Below are positions 1 to 11,344 of a stretch of 64,000 nt of DNA, in pieces (the stretch's first letter is position 1; every line of letters begins with the position of its first letter). The stretch lies in assembly GCA_023052935.1 (NCBI GenBank), contig CM041293.1, positions 150,659,474 through 150,723,473 of the forward strand. Reading direction: 5' to 3'. Both the position numbers and the translations under genes were made by a program. This DNA is from Piezodorus guildinii. Its lineage: Eukaryota > Arthropoda > Insecta > Hemiptera > Pentatomidae. Under the pieces are notes generated by a model that did no database searches, was not told where the DNA came from, and saw only the letters and a program-made list of their open reading frames with translations.

Positions 1-2363
1 GATTAAAACAGTGTAAAAAATTCAGATACGTTTCACAAACAGGTAAGATAATAAAAAAAAAAAAAGTGCACAGAAAGTCAGGGATTGAAATATAAATTTT
101 TAAAAACATTTATAGTTTATAAAAATAAGGCTAGAAGTGAAGAAAAAAATAGAATTAAGGAAAGAGATTGACGACTGCACTGATCCCAATTATGTTTACT
201 CTCCACAATTAAGTATTATTCAACCTAAACTCAATTGATTTGAATCATTTAAAGTAGACTACCAAATAAGGGAATTTAATTAGAATAATACTTATATTTG
301 ATTGAATAATATTACACGCATTAAAACTATTTTCCAATATGTGAAGACTAAAAATGTTAGGTAAAATACTAATTCCTGTTATTTAAAATAGAAAGTAAGC
401 TTTGAAGTTTTGAAAAAATATCTATTTCCTTATCATTGGACACTAAGTAACCTTGTAAAGTACCTTTTAGTTTTAAATAAATAATGAAGTTACTAAGCTT
501 CTTAGTAAAAAAAAAAAAAAATCGTTTAAAAATACTAATAATTATTTTCTAGAAACAACAAATAATTTCTGGCTAGTTCGCACCTTATATTGAAGAATTT
601 ATCAAATTATATAAATTATCAGTTTATACAAATTATTAAATTATATTTAAACAGATTAATCTAAATTAACTTCCAAATTAAATTGTATTTAAAAAATGCC
701 ATTAAAATCAATACATAGTCAATCTCATTCAATTATAGTTTAGTGTCAAAATCTACTTTCTTCAGAACACCATGCGCATGAGAATATAACATTAAGGAAA
801 CAAAGATAAAATATATTTCTGAAAGAGAAAGATTAGAAGACACATTCACTATAACATATACTGAAATCATAAGTTGGCCAGTACTCATATATTTATGCCG
901 AATCAATTAAATAAGGATTACCATAAGCTTCAGATTAACTGAAGCTTATGTATTTATATAATTGTATTAATTATATTAAAATATTAACCTATCCTTTATG
1001 TTTTAAATACACAAAAGTACTTGCCACCTATTTTAAAAATTAATTAGTACTGATGCATGAAAGATAGCAATTAGATGTAGAGAGATAAGAAAAGGCACAA
1101 TTTGTAACACATATAGAAAAGGGACAAAAATAGAAAAAAGAATAATTCAATGAAGAAAAATTGAGAAACCACTGATTTCATAATCAAACCTTGAACCAAT
1201 TGACACATGGTGAACCAGGCAGTAAATCCAACAATCTGGGGCAGTGCCTCATCTATGAAATAAGATTCTTATTTGAAACCAGGTATTGACAGGCTGACTT
1301 ATGTTAGAATCCCTGTTTTGTAAGTTCAATAAATCCTCAGTATAGATATAAAGAAAAAATACTGAAAATGATACAATAACTATAAAAGAAGAATCGACAA
1401 GAATACAATAGAGCATTGTATTTTGAAATGCATGATATTTTCATTATTCGTAAAAACAAAACAATTAATTTTAATCTATGCATAATAATATAATTCACTG
1501 TGAGAATTCTAATTCTATTATTTTTTTTTTTTTTTTAAGGATCCCTTCATCGTTCAAGGGGCTAATGCAAAAACCTTTTTTTATTATAATACCTAAGAAT
1601 ATATATTAGGTAAACCGTCTAGTAAAATAGCTAATCAAGCTGCTGACAGTATAAGGGTAACTAGAAGCTAGATGTAACTAAACGTTAATATGTTGGTTGG
1701 TAATCCAGAAATAAATATAAGAAATACTGCTGATGGTCAATGGAGCATGGCCTAAGTAGTCAAGAATACTGCAGATGATCTGAGGCTCGCATCAAAGTTA
1801 CTCTGGTTTAATGGAGAGTCTGCACATTCTTTTTAAAAATAATGAATGAAAAACTGACAAGATAGCTAATGGAAGAATATCTTGAGGAGAAATAGAAATA
1901 AAAAACAACTTCATCAGAAAAAGAAGCTGGATTAAAAAAAAACAATTTTACAAAACCGAAATATTCAGGGTAGATGGACAGTTCTAGAAATACTATGGGT
2001 CTATCAATTAAAACAGAAAACCATTAAGGTCCAAATACATAATCTGCAAAGCCCTCTGCTTATTCCTTCATTCTCTCTGTATAGATTTCAAAGTAGACAG
2101 TGATAACATCAACTGAGAAACAAGTAATAATATACTAAGGAAATTATGGATTCTTCAGAAATTTATTAGACTTATTAGAACGACCCTGAATGTAGGCACA
2201 GATAAAAGGAAATCCAGCATCTTTCAGACAAGGCAGACTGCTTCAACAGGGATAAGGCTGCTTAGAAAAGATCCTTTTGTTATTAACTTACCCACTTCTT
2301 TGCTCTCAAAGGTGATCTTAAATTGACAGCAATTTTCTGAGAAGTCCACCTTCGACTAGTATG
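1..2363. other. AT-rich sequence, no gene recognised
   Basis: I see no coding exon on either strand. If the SLC4 gene continues leftward on the minus strand, this is intron downstream of its exon at 3930-4053; none of the conserved SLC4 segments expected next is visible. It holds A- and T-runs (about 505-522 and 1520-1537) and one clean hairpin, listed separately. Confidence 0.5.
922..950. repeat. perfect 12-bp hairpin
   Basis: CATAAGCTTCAG and its exact reverse complement flank a 5-base loop (ATTAA). Nothing beside it (no T-run, no coding end) suggests a terminator. It may be the relic of a small inverted-repeat element or chance. Confidence 0.6.
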
Positions 2364-2371
2364 CTCTATAG

Positions 2372-3336
2372 CAGTGGTTCCCAACTGGTGGTCCGCAGAC
2401 GATGTCCAAGGGGTCTGCGAGATGTCATTGGGTAATAATTTTAAGTTACCTTAACTTACAATATTTGTGAAGCTTTTAAGAAGAATCACACACTTTACTG
2501 GACAAATTTTCAAATAAATGTTTGTGTTTACTGAAAGGTGCTACTGCACAATCACAACCTTAAAATTGGTCATATTCTAACATTTCGAAAATAATGAGCT
2601 TAAAGGACAAATGTATCACAGAATATAATGAACAATATTTAATTTCTCTTTGATTATTCAAATACATATCTTCTTGTATAAGTTTTAGAATTTAGGTTTT
2701 TTTTTTATTAACTTATGGACATTTTATGCTACTGAGCATTTTAAGTTATCGGAGGATATTAAAATGGAATTCCTAAATTTTGCCTTCTCAGTTTTAATTA
2801 GGATGGGGATCTTAAAAGAGCACATGACTTAGTAGTGGCTTTGGACCACCATTTTAATGCATAACGAAGGATTTTTCACTCCCTTTGAAAAATCTTAAGA
2901 CCCTTTGCTAGATTTAAAATTAAATTTTAAATATTGAATGTTTCGCGGATTGAAGTAGACTCCTAGAGCCTGGTTCTATTATTCTCCATTACATTTCTCC
3001 CACTACACCATTCCTAGAACATAGAATTTTGGTAGATAGATAGATTTTCATTCCTTTAAAAAATTCTAGGACCATCCGGCATGTTTAGCATTAACTTTTA
3101 GTTATTCAATGTTTAGCGGATTGATGTAAATTCCTAGTGCCTGGTTATTTTTTCTCCATTTCTATTAATCCTTCTAGAAAATATTTACAATACAGAGATA
3201 TTTTGCATGCAATGTACGTGATATGGTGTAGTCGAGTAAAAATCCAAATATATATAATAGAATTTAGAGGGTCCGTCCTTGTCATTGAAATAATTGAATG
3301 ACGGGGTGTACGGAAAATTTTTGTTGGGAACCACTG
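2372..3336. mobile_element. non-autonomous hAT element with 8-bp target duplication
   Basis: The left end begins CAGTGGTTCCCAAC and the right end finishes GTTGGGAACCACTG, so the termini are inverted repeats. Both sides carry the identical 8-bp direct repeat CTCTATAG (2364-2371 and 3337-3344), the target duplication length of hAT transposons; the CAGTGGTTCCCAA type of end is common in that superfamily. The 965-bp interior has no transposase reading frame, so the copy would depend on an enzyme supplied elsewhere. Inside are a degraded SINE-B-like segment (about 2715-2920) and a diverged direct duplication (about 2935-3000 and 3105-3170). The family call rests on ends plus duplication and is secure; the subfamily is unknown. 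Confidence 0.9.
2715..2920 (-). repeat. degraded SINE-B-like segment inside the hAT element
   Basis: In order it resembles the minus-strand SINE-B copy at 29213-29475: a segment like CCTAAATTTTGCC, then GGGATCTT, GGACCACC and AAGGATTTTTCACTCC. The tRNA-like head is no longer recognisable. It either inserted into the hAT element before the latter spread or was captured by it. Confidence 0.5.
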
Positions 3337-3344
3337 CTCTATAG

Positions 3345-3929
3345 AATCGATAACATTTTGTATAAATGGTCTTGATTGGTAACATCAAAATTTCAATGAA
3401 AACATTTCTTTGGAAGTGATATGAGAGCGAATGGGAAGTATGGAACAGACCATGAAAGAACAGATTTCTCTAACATAATTGTATATTTATAAGCAAGCTC
3501 ATTAGTCTCCTTGGTTGATATCTTATGGATATTGAGTTTTTGCAATATGGATTTATTGTAGCTCCAGTAAGATAGATTGATACAGGCTGCTCCAAAAACT
3601 TAATGATATAATTAGTAAAATTGGTTTAGTTTTCATATGCACACAAAGTTAATTTTTATCAAATTTATAATCGAGTAATAAAAGTGTTACTGCTTTCAAG
3701 CACTTTTACAGTTATTTAATAAGTCAACAACAGTTAACCTTAACAAACTGAACAAAGCAGTTAGTATTGCAGCATTATTATGGGCCAAAGCGTATTTTGA
3801 ATTTTCAAACAATAGAAGTATCTAAATAAAAGAAATATGTCAAAACATAAGTTAGCTCATATGATTTGTACATAAATCTGCTATTAGCCTACAAGTAATA
3901 TTATATGTGATTTAAGCCAAATAACTTAC
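3345..3929. other. no feature recognised
   Basis: AT-rich sequence between the hAT target duplication and the splice donor of the SLC4 exon. It is presumably intron on the minus strand. Confidence 0.5.
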
Positions 3930-4053
3930 TTCTTGTACAGGAATGATTCTTGCCAATTTCAGCTAATGAACGAATAATCGGAAGCCTTGACATATTTGTA
4001 TCTTTGCGACGTTCATGCTGATGTCTATGACGCCTTAATAAGGCTTCTCTTAC
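3930..4053 (-). CDS. SLC4 transporter exon (cytoplasmic domain, C-terminal part)
   Basis: The 124-bp exon begins in phase 0 after acceptor TTTATTTAG and ends one base into a codon before donor GTAAGTTAT. It reads VREALLRRHRHQHERR, then KDTNMSRLPIIRSLAEIGKN, then HSCTR. The xREALLxRHxHQ block followed by (I/L)PxxRSxAxIGK is a hallmark of the SLC4 cytoplasmic domain. The exon itself starts with GTAAG, which resembles a donor site; the preceding intron is only 75 bp. It is the last exon of the gene I can find in this window. Confidence 0.93.
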
Positions 4054-4128
4054 CTAAATAAAGTAAAATTAATAATTAATACAACTAAAGATGAAAATAT
4101 AAAGAAAAAAAATTAAAACTTCAGGTAC

Positions 4129-4339
4129 CTTGTCCTTCACTTGTGTATCTAATGAACTAAAAGTATCTAAGACAAGGTCAGCAACTTCTTCTAATGAATT
4201 AGCCTCCATATCAAGGAGAACTGTTCCATTTAAGAGAAGGGAACGTAATTCGAAGAGAGAGTGCAGTGACAGAGTTGCGACATGTGGTTTTGACCATCGA
4301 TCACCTCCTTCTTCAACATCCTCTTCAAATTTTATCCAT
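4129..4339 (-). CDS. SLC4 transporter exon (cytoplasmic domain core)
   Basis: The 211-bp exon sits between acceptor AATTTCAG and donor GTACCTGAA. One base completes the codon begun in the previous exon (AG plus A, Arg). It then encodes WIKFEEDVEEGGDRWSKPHV, ATLSLHSLFELRSLLLNGTV, LLDMEANSLEEVADLVLDTF and SSLDTQVKDK, ending in phase 0. This is the most conserved part of the SLC4 cytoplasmic domain, with the signature KPHVATLSLHSLFELR and the NGTVLLDM element. A 1,034-bp intron separates it from the upstream exon and a 75-bp intron from the downstream one. Confidence 0.95.
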
Positions 4340-5373
4340 CTGAAATTGAAAATATCTAAATATTATGTCTTCTGTATGATAATTTTTTTTTTTTAATGAC
4401 AATTTGGTCAATAATTATAATTATTAGCTGTTGGTATTATTTAAATGAAAAAAATAGAAAAATCTGAAGGTATAGAAAAAAAAGGAAGAGCAAAAGACAA
4501 ATATGATATTTAAGATATATAAATCATAGAAAGTTAAATGATATTATTCAGAAACATTCAAATTTCTTTAGTTAAACTTTACCTAATGTTTATTAAGAAA
4601 TCCAGTTTGTTTCAAAAACATTTAAAATATGACCTTTCTATGATTCACTGAGAATGAGATTTTAAGAATGTAAAAATGAAAGAACCCTATTTATTTCTTT
4701 TGGGTCCAAATAAAATAAAAAAATAGACATTTCCTGCCCTAAAATTTAAAAGATTGTCAAATGGAGACAAAAGAATATGTAATTTAAAATTAACTAGGGA
4801 GTTTTTTTTCCAATATAGTATTTCATGAAGAATTCATTTCCTTTTAATATGGTAAAATGTATCACTACTCCTTTTGGTATAAACACCTGTTTCAGGTCTT
4901 TGCCTTCCATTATTTTTTGTCGGTTTCAGTTCACTGCATTCTATCCACATGACAAAATTGCTTAAGTTGGCTAATCTGACAGGTGGTATTCAATGAAGAT
5001 GTGATCAACTGCTTGTTTAAGGTCTGATTCCTGACATCCCCTGTATTATCTGTCACTCTACGCTAGTATTTCTTTCTATGACTTTATTGTGGCTGATGTG
5101 TGTCTCCAATGTCACCTAACACTCAGAGCCGACAGCTTCAAAGATGGACGAGCTTACCTGGTTGCTGGCCACTCTCTTGCCAATTCCCATTTATTGGAAA
5201 AACAATAACAAATATCTACATGCTAATAGATTATTAACAGTAAGAATATATTGAGGGGGAAAAAAAAGACAAAACTTAAATATATTAAAGTAAAATGGAA
5301 TCATTACATATGAGGAATAAAGAAACTTTTCAATTGTCCAAAAAAATCGTTCTTTTACACCACCATTCCTTAC

Positions 5374-5515
5374 CTGGCTGTTTCTTTCCATTCAGGTACA
5401 TCCCCTTCTCCTAATACCAATTCTTCCATCTCTGAAAATAATGGATGAGAACATCTTTCTGGATCTTCTCCAGTTTCTCCAAGAATAAATTGTACTCTCT
5501 GCCCTGGTGGAGTCC
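5374..5515 (-). CDS. SLC4 transporter exon (start of globular cytoplasmic domain)
   Basis: The 142-bp exon follows acceptor TTCTTTCAG and precedes donor GTAAGGAAT. After a shared glycine codon it reads TPPGQRVQFILGETGEDPER, CSHPLFSEMEELVLGEGDVP and EWKETA, with the last two bases (AG) completing Arg in the next exon. QRVQFILG, the acidic stretch, HPLFSEMEEL and EWKETARW are in the order known from NBC/NDCBE/NDAE proteins. The 26.8-kb intron upstream of it holds much of the left half of the window. Confidence 0.95.
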
Positions 5516-6055
5516 CTGAAAGAATGTTGATATTAATATTTCTTTCAAAGTAGAGAAATTAAATTATAAATGAACTTAAATAAGGTCAGGTTGAGGTCTT
5601 GAGTTCAGACTAAGAGACACAGTAAAATAACTCAATATAGAGATAGAAGTAACATAAAGAATAACTGGGTTTAAGAATAGATGTTAGGAAACTTTGGTTA
5701 TCTAGAAACTATTCAAGTAAGGTTGTGAGAAACATTTGAATTGGTTCTTTTGTGTTATGTTTAACTGTTAAACCAATAACTTTGAATTAAATATACTTTA
5801 TTAACAATAAATATATTTACATATTTTATACATACAGAGTGATTAATTTATTTCTTGATTTTTGTATCAATATTCAGGAAATTAGTTCTATGAAGCCCTA
5901 TCCGCCATTTTGTTTTTTGGTAAATTATTTGAAATACAACATAAAACCTAGTCAAACTCAAACTAAAATATAGTTTTTGTTATAACAATTATGGAACTAT
6001 ACTGATTTGAGAAGGTTTCGTCTAGTTCATATTAATTTCCATATTCATATAAATA
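5516..6055. other. intron start, no feature recognised
   Basis: AT-rich intronic sequence of the SLC4 gene on the minus strand (the 3' part of its 26.8-kb intron). No repeat family from elsewhere in the window is recognisable. Confidence 0.5.
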
Positions 6056-6059
6056 TGTA

Positions 6060-6335
6060 ATGTTGTTAGTTCATTTAAAATCCTACTTATGCTATGGTGT
6101 CTAATTGGACGATGTTAAAATAGGAGTCCTAAGTTTTGCCTATTCAGTTTAAATTAGTATAGGATTCTTTAGCGAGTACCTGAAATCGCTCAGGCTCCAC
6201 CTCCACCATTTTACGTCTCCTCCAAAGCAGACATGACCAAGGATTTTTTACTCATTTTAAAAGTACTAGGGCCATCTGCCGAGCGGAGAAAGTTGATATG
6301 CTATCCACTCCACCGGTGACCCCTCGTACGAACGA
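6060..6335 (-). repeat. SINE-B copy, diverged
   Basis: On the plus strand the order is GCTATGGTGTCTAATTGGAC, GGAGTCCTAAG, a GGATTCTTTAGCGAGTACCT segment, TTTTACGTCTCCTCC, then AAGGATTTTTTACTC and GGGCCATCTGCC, matching the 29213-29475 copy. The tRNA-like head lies at the right end (minus orientation); an A-box-like TGGAGTGGATAGC is visible there but the B-box is lost. Confidence 0.7.
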
Positions 6336-6764
6336 AGATTACGAAATCTTCTTTGGAACATAAGTTTGAGAAAAATTTGTCAAACTCGGCCCCTGAGAAA
6401 TCAGTAGAAACGGGGAATTCATAGTCGAAAAGTCATGAATACCTGTTTAACCAAGCCATCATAGGTTTGGCATGACGGATAATAACCACGTTCTTTATTA
6501 GTAGAAGACACGCAATTGCCCTCAACTGGTGAAAATTTAACAATATATTGCTAACGGAGTATTATAAAAGATCGATTGATTTAAAGCAGCAAATTTGATA
6601 TCCTTGCTTGGGTTGATATTGAAACTCAAAGGGTCTTTGTGTAATTGATATTGTTGTGTCTATGAATGATAATTTTCAGGATATCAATAGCTGTTTCAAT
6701 AGCTCAATATGTATATATATATATATATATATTCCTAATATATTAAATTTTCGTGTCATAATGT

Positions 6765-6900
6765 TAGTTACCATACTCTTCCGAAACGGCTTGACCGATT
6801 TTCATGAAATTTTATATGCATATTCAATAGGTCTGAGAATCGGCTACTATCTATCGATTTTCCATAGCCCTGAGTGATAAGGGTTGTCCATCTCTAACAT
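6765..6900. repeat. repeat fragment with shared ACCGATTTT motif
   Basis: The stretch CGAAACGGCTTGACCGATTT followed by TCATGAAATTT, then GGTCTGAGAATCGGCTACTA and CCTGAGTGATAAGGG, resembles a sequence type I associate with arthropod dispersed repeats. The short open frame over it (6656-6877) shows no domain. An (AT)10 run precedes it at about 6711-6731. Confidence 0.45.
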
Positions 6901-7769
6901 TATCTTTTAATTTTTTGGACAAACAATATTTGTTACTATTTCTTTATAATGTCTCATTAAAAGATACACACAGCCCTAAATTTTCACCCTTCTATCACCA
7001 ACCCTTATTTTGTAATAGTCATTTTATTAATTTAGTACATTTTTCATCCAATCTGATCAATTATGACTTGGTAAGTTATCCCCGGTAGAGGTCTACCGGA
7101 GTCACTTCTCAACCTTCTAACAGCACGGAGTAGGGATGGGACCGAACGGTCTCCTCTTTCTCTCACTCAATAAGTCTTCTCTCACTTCCTCCACAGTTTT
7201 CGACCATTATTACTGTTTATACACCAAGCGAAGGAGTAACCTTTACAATTATCATTTTACTATCTCAGTGTAACTCATGTTTTTCAAACTGACAATTATA
7301 CGTAGGTGGCATGCTCTCGAGTGGGTAAACCATCCAGTTTGTTTGTGTTAGCTAAAGCATATTGTTCACGCTATAGCATTATTGGAAAACTTCTAGCTCA
7401 GCTATAGAGAATCGTTAAAACATAATACCTGTAACAGAAAACTGGTTGACCGACCAAAGGACAATACATACGGTGTCATAAGCTTACGGTGAAAAATGTG
7501 ACTTCAGTATTTCTCCCTGACTGGAAGAGACAACGGATCATGCATATTTCTATCTTATGCTTTTCCAGTCAGAGAGTAATTGAATTAGCGTACGAACGGG
7601 AGAATTGATCAAGGATAGAATATAAAGTAAGAAATAGTCTAACAAAATTTATTTTTGATCATCTATATACATTTAGACATTGATACATTGGTAATTGTTT
7701 TCACACAAACCAATATCAATCTACATACAATAGATCCTAATGACAAATGTGTACAAAAAAAATCTGGTT
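6901..7769. other. no gene; small imperfect inverted repeat
   Basis: Somewhat less AT-rich than the surroundings around 7080-7600. CCTGACTGGAAGAG near 7519 and CTTTTCCAGTCAG near 7560 are inverted with respect to each other. I cannot assign a family. Confidence 0.35.
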
Positions 7770-8054
7770 GTTAAAATTAATATAAGATGTTAGTTTTATA
7801 GGCTTTTCATCACTCTCCATTAACTTTTACAATTTTTAGTATAAGATAATATTTTTTATAAAATCATTAGCTTTCCAACGGTATAGTCTATATTACAGTT
7901 TTTATGTTCAAAAACATAAAAAGTGCATTAAAAAAATATTTTTGCTCCTTTCTCCTTTAGTTGGATATCATATTCATTCAAATTATATATTTATCCGTTT
8001 TATATCAGTGCTTAAAAGATGATATGGTTGTTTTTATAAAATCTACAAAATTAA
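7770..8054 (+). mobile_element. Helentron-like non-autonomous element, left part, split by RTE insertion
   Basis: From about 7770 it follows the internal sequence of the complete copy at 23846-24600 (CTTTTCATCACTCTCCATTA, TAGCTTTCCAACGGTAT, TTTAGTTGGATATC). At 8054 it is interrupted by the RTE LINE and resumes at 10510. Its own 5' terminus is missing or too diverged to place. Confidence 0.75.
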
Positions 8055-10496
8055 TAATAATAATATAATAATAATAATAATAATAATAGGCTTACCGAAC
8101 CCGAAGGTTCGATGCCGATACCACCAAACTTCGCCTGCATAGACTCGTCCAATGTTCACCGGTCAAGCCCAAGCCCCCGAGATCAGCCTTAATGCAATCC
8201 TCCCATCGACGCTTCGGCCTACCTTTCGGACGCCTACCAGTCGGTTCAGCGAATAACAACTTTCTCGGAATCCGTTCCTCACTAAGCCCAACAACTTTAC
8301 GCGCCCATTTGAGTCTCCGCGATGCTATCAACTCAATTATATTCACAGGGTACAAACTCCGCAATTCCGCGTTATGCAACCTTCTAAACTCCCCAGTGGC
8401 CTCATCTCTCTTTGGACCAAATATTTTACGCAATACCTTATTTTCGAAAACCTTAAGCCGCTGTTCATCCTTTAAAGTAAGCGGCCACGTTTCACATCCG
8501 TAAAGAACCGTTGGAAGAATAATAGTTTTATAAATTCTAATCTTTAAGTTTTTAGATAGAAGCCGCGAACTAAGTAACTTAGCAACTGAATAATAACACG
8601 CATTTCCCACCTTTAACCGGGACTTTATTTCTTCCTGGATTTCATTTTTTCTAGTTATAATTGAACCTAAATACTTGAATTTCTCTACGTGTTCAAAAGT
8701 ATGACCTGATACATCAATATCACCAAGATCGACACCGTTTCTGCTACTGATCATATACTTCGTCTTATCGGTATTTAATTCGAGTCCTATTTCTTTACCG
8801 GTTTTTATTACCACACTTGTATTTAGTTGTATGGTTTCCGTGTCTTCACCTAGCAGTACCAGATCATCGGCATACCCCAAAACCGGAATCTTGTCACCCA
8901 TATTTAAGCCTTTCTCGGTACACATCACCTTTTCTATGACATATTCTAAAGCTATATTAAATAACACAGGTGAAAGGGAGTCACCCTGTTTCAAACCCGA
9001 TCGCACCTCAAATCTCTCGGAGTAATTATGACCGATTCTAACTTTATGGAATGTTTCCGACAAACACATCTCTACTAGGTTTACTAACTTTCTAGGTATT
9101 CCCTGTTCAATCATGATGTTATATAGCTTCTGACGGTCTATTGAATCATAAGCCTTTTTAAAATCGATATAAAGTTGATGGACTACACCGTTGTATTCCA
9201 ATTTTTTCTCTAATATTTGACGTAAGGAAAATATTTGGTCAATAGTCGAGCGATTCCGCCTAAAACCACATTGGTAATCTCCGATAATTTCCTCAGCGTA
9301 TTCCGTGATTCGACTAGTTAGAATTGACGAGAATATTTTATAGCATACTGGGAGAAGAGAGATCCCACGATAGTTGTTACAATCCGACCTCGGTCCTTTT
9401 TTGTGAATCGGAATAAGTATTGATTCTTTCCATTCTTCGGGCATTTTTTCAGTTTCCCAGATCTTTTTAGCTAAAAAATGTATTTTGGAAACGCCCGCTT
9501 CTCCACACGCCTTGATTAATTCACTCGTGATATTATCATTTCCTGCGGCCTTATAACGTTTTAATTTTCCTATCGCCATTTCGACTTCCTCTTTACTCGG
9601 TGCGTCTATCCATGGTTCAGCGCTCTGATATTCAGAGAGAGGAGATTGATTATTATTTTCCGTATTTAAGATGCCGTCAAAGTGTTGTTTAAATTTATTT
9701 AATATCTCAGAAGGATCCGCAATTATATTGTTATTTGCATCTTTAACCGCATTCAATAGAGGTTCAAATCTTTTACGCGATTTGTTTATACCTTTGTACA
9801 TCTCTCTTACGTTATTTTCGTTTCTGTGTTTTTCTATTTCTATTATTTTGCCTTTAAGATACTCTCTTTTCTTATTTTTTAAGAGTTTTGAAGTTTCATT
9901 CTTTACTAACCGAAAATAAGCCACATTATTATCGCTTGGATTATTTAAGGAATTCAGTTTAGCGGTTTTTATTTTTTCGCACATATTTTGACAATCCCTG
10001 TCGAACCAAGGTTTGTTCTTTTTATTTTCGATTTTTCCAAGACATAAATTACCGACCTCTTTAATATTATCCCTGATCCCTTCCCATAGTTTGTTTACAT
10101 CTTTGTGTTCCTCGTCTGAAGATTCCAAAGCTTCGAACCGATTTTTTACTTCTATCGCGAATTGTTTTCTAATTTCGAGGTTGTTCAATTTAACTAAATC
10201 AAAATTCTCGGGACGAATATAGTTTGGTGTTCTCTTTTTTGTATTTAGTTTTTGTCGAAGTTTCGCGATTACTAATTCATGATCAGAACCGCATTCTGCA
10301 CCCCGATACGATCTCACGTTAATTATGCTACTTTGCCATCTGTTTTGTATTAAAACATGATCGATTTGATTCCGTGTTTGTCCATCCGGTGATGTCCACG
10401 TATACTTATGAATATCCTTACGTTTAAATGTAGTGCTTTTGATTACTAGGTTTTTCGAAATGGCAAAGTTTATTAGTCGGGTCCCATTATCATTAC
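8055..10496 (-). mobile_element. RTE-clade LINE, 5'-truncated, 13-bp target duplication
   Basis: The element lies on the minus strand inside a Helentron-like copy. The 13-bp repeat TCTACAAAATTAA occurs at 8042-8054 and 10497-10509, which fits target-primed insertion. Its 3' tail, on the minus strand, is an (ATT)n-type run (plus-strand TAATAATAA from 8055), the simple-repeat tail typical of RTE elements. The 5' end is cut within the endonuclease domain, so this is a dead-on-arrival copy, yet the frame through to its natural stop is open. Confidence 0.93.
8092..10496 (-). pseudogene. RTE LINE ORF2, endonuclease C-terminus plus complete reverse transcriptase
   Basis: The frame is open from the truncation point to a stop at 8092, about 800 codons. 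It starts inside the AP-type endonuclease (NGTRLINFAISKN, then KYTWTSPDGQTRNQIDHVLI and GSDHELV, the conserved TWTSP, NQIDH and SDH elements), but the N-terminal half with the first catalytic residues is missing. The reverse transcriptase follows: ESILIPIHKKG, NYRGISLLP, QCGFRRNRSTIDQIF, YIDFKKAYDSIDR, GLKQGDSLSPVLFN and the catalytic GYADDLVLLG. The C-terminus has FKYLGSIIT, PTVLYGCETW and LKWARKVVG. A V (GTG) codon at 10317 opens a 741-residue stretch but is not a true start; the coding frame runs further 5'. The open frame implies a fairly recent insertion. It cannot be autonomous without the missing 5' part. Confidence 0.92.
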
Positions 10497-10509
10497 TCTA
10501 CAAAATTAA

Positions 10510-10625
10510 AGATACTTTAATCCCTTTCAGAATGGAATCAACATGATATTAAAGGCCATTAAATTTTATATCGATGCAGCGAGTTTTATCAAAATAGTTT
10601 GAGCCGTTTTTGAGAAATTATATTA
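10510..10625 (+). mobile_element. Helentron-like element, right part of the split copy
   Basis: After the RTE target duplication the copy that stopped at 8054 continues: TTTCAGAATGGAATCAACAT, AAGGCCATTAAATTTTATAT and GAGCCGTTTTTGAGAAA, parallel to 24350-24430. It fades out before the expected 3' hairpin. Confidence 0.75.
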
Positions 10626-11344
10626 ACTTTAGTTCGACCAAAACAAATATGTACCTACACTTGTGGGAAGTACAGCGCAAGATTTTTAGATATAACATAT
10701 AACAAACGTTGTGAATTGAATAAATAAGTTTAATTTGGCCTGTTGAAACGAACATTAAATTGTCACAATATTTCTCAGCACTAAACTAAAACACCATTAA
10801 ATAAATGAATTTTTTTTGGATAAAAGCATTTTGTAAAGCCATTTTTCAAAGCTTCAGCCATCCATCGAAAGTATTGGTTTTGGAATAGATGTTTATCGAC
10901 AAGATGTCAGTTTCAGAAAGCGAGGTTTAATAAGATTATAGTTTTCACTTGAGGGGAGGAAGGTTGCGTCAGCATCCACCAGGGATTTACTAAAATAACT
11001 TCTGAAGCTTCCTATAGTTTAATCATTAACAGTAAACTTTAGAATACTGAAGATTAATGTAATTGGTATGGATTACTAAAATTTTATTTTTAAATCTGCA
11101 AATTATAGTTATTTTTATTACTACATATAATGAGGGATTTAAAACAAAAACTAATAAGATATTTCTAATAACAGTGCTGTTCTGTAAAAAATAAATTTTT
11201 CTTCAATTAAGCCTAACTGCTTACGCTACTTTTATTATTTTCTCATTTTATTTAACTTTATTTTCTAAATTTCTTTACCCATCAAAGGCTTTCTACTATC
11301 ATTATTTTTATTATTATTAAGTTTTTTAAAATTATTTTAATAGA
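10626..11344. other. intron, no feature recognised
   Basis: AT-rich sequence without recognisable coding or repeat-family similarity. Confidence 0.5.

Noticed and set aside
4130..4396. 88-codon plus-strand frame
   Set aside because: It is the antisense shadow of the SLC4 exon at 4129-4339.
8192..10222. Four plus-strand frames of 64-103 codons
   Set aside because: They are antisense shadows of the RTE ORF2.
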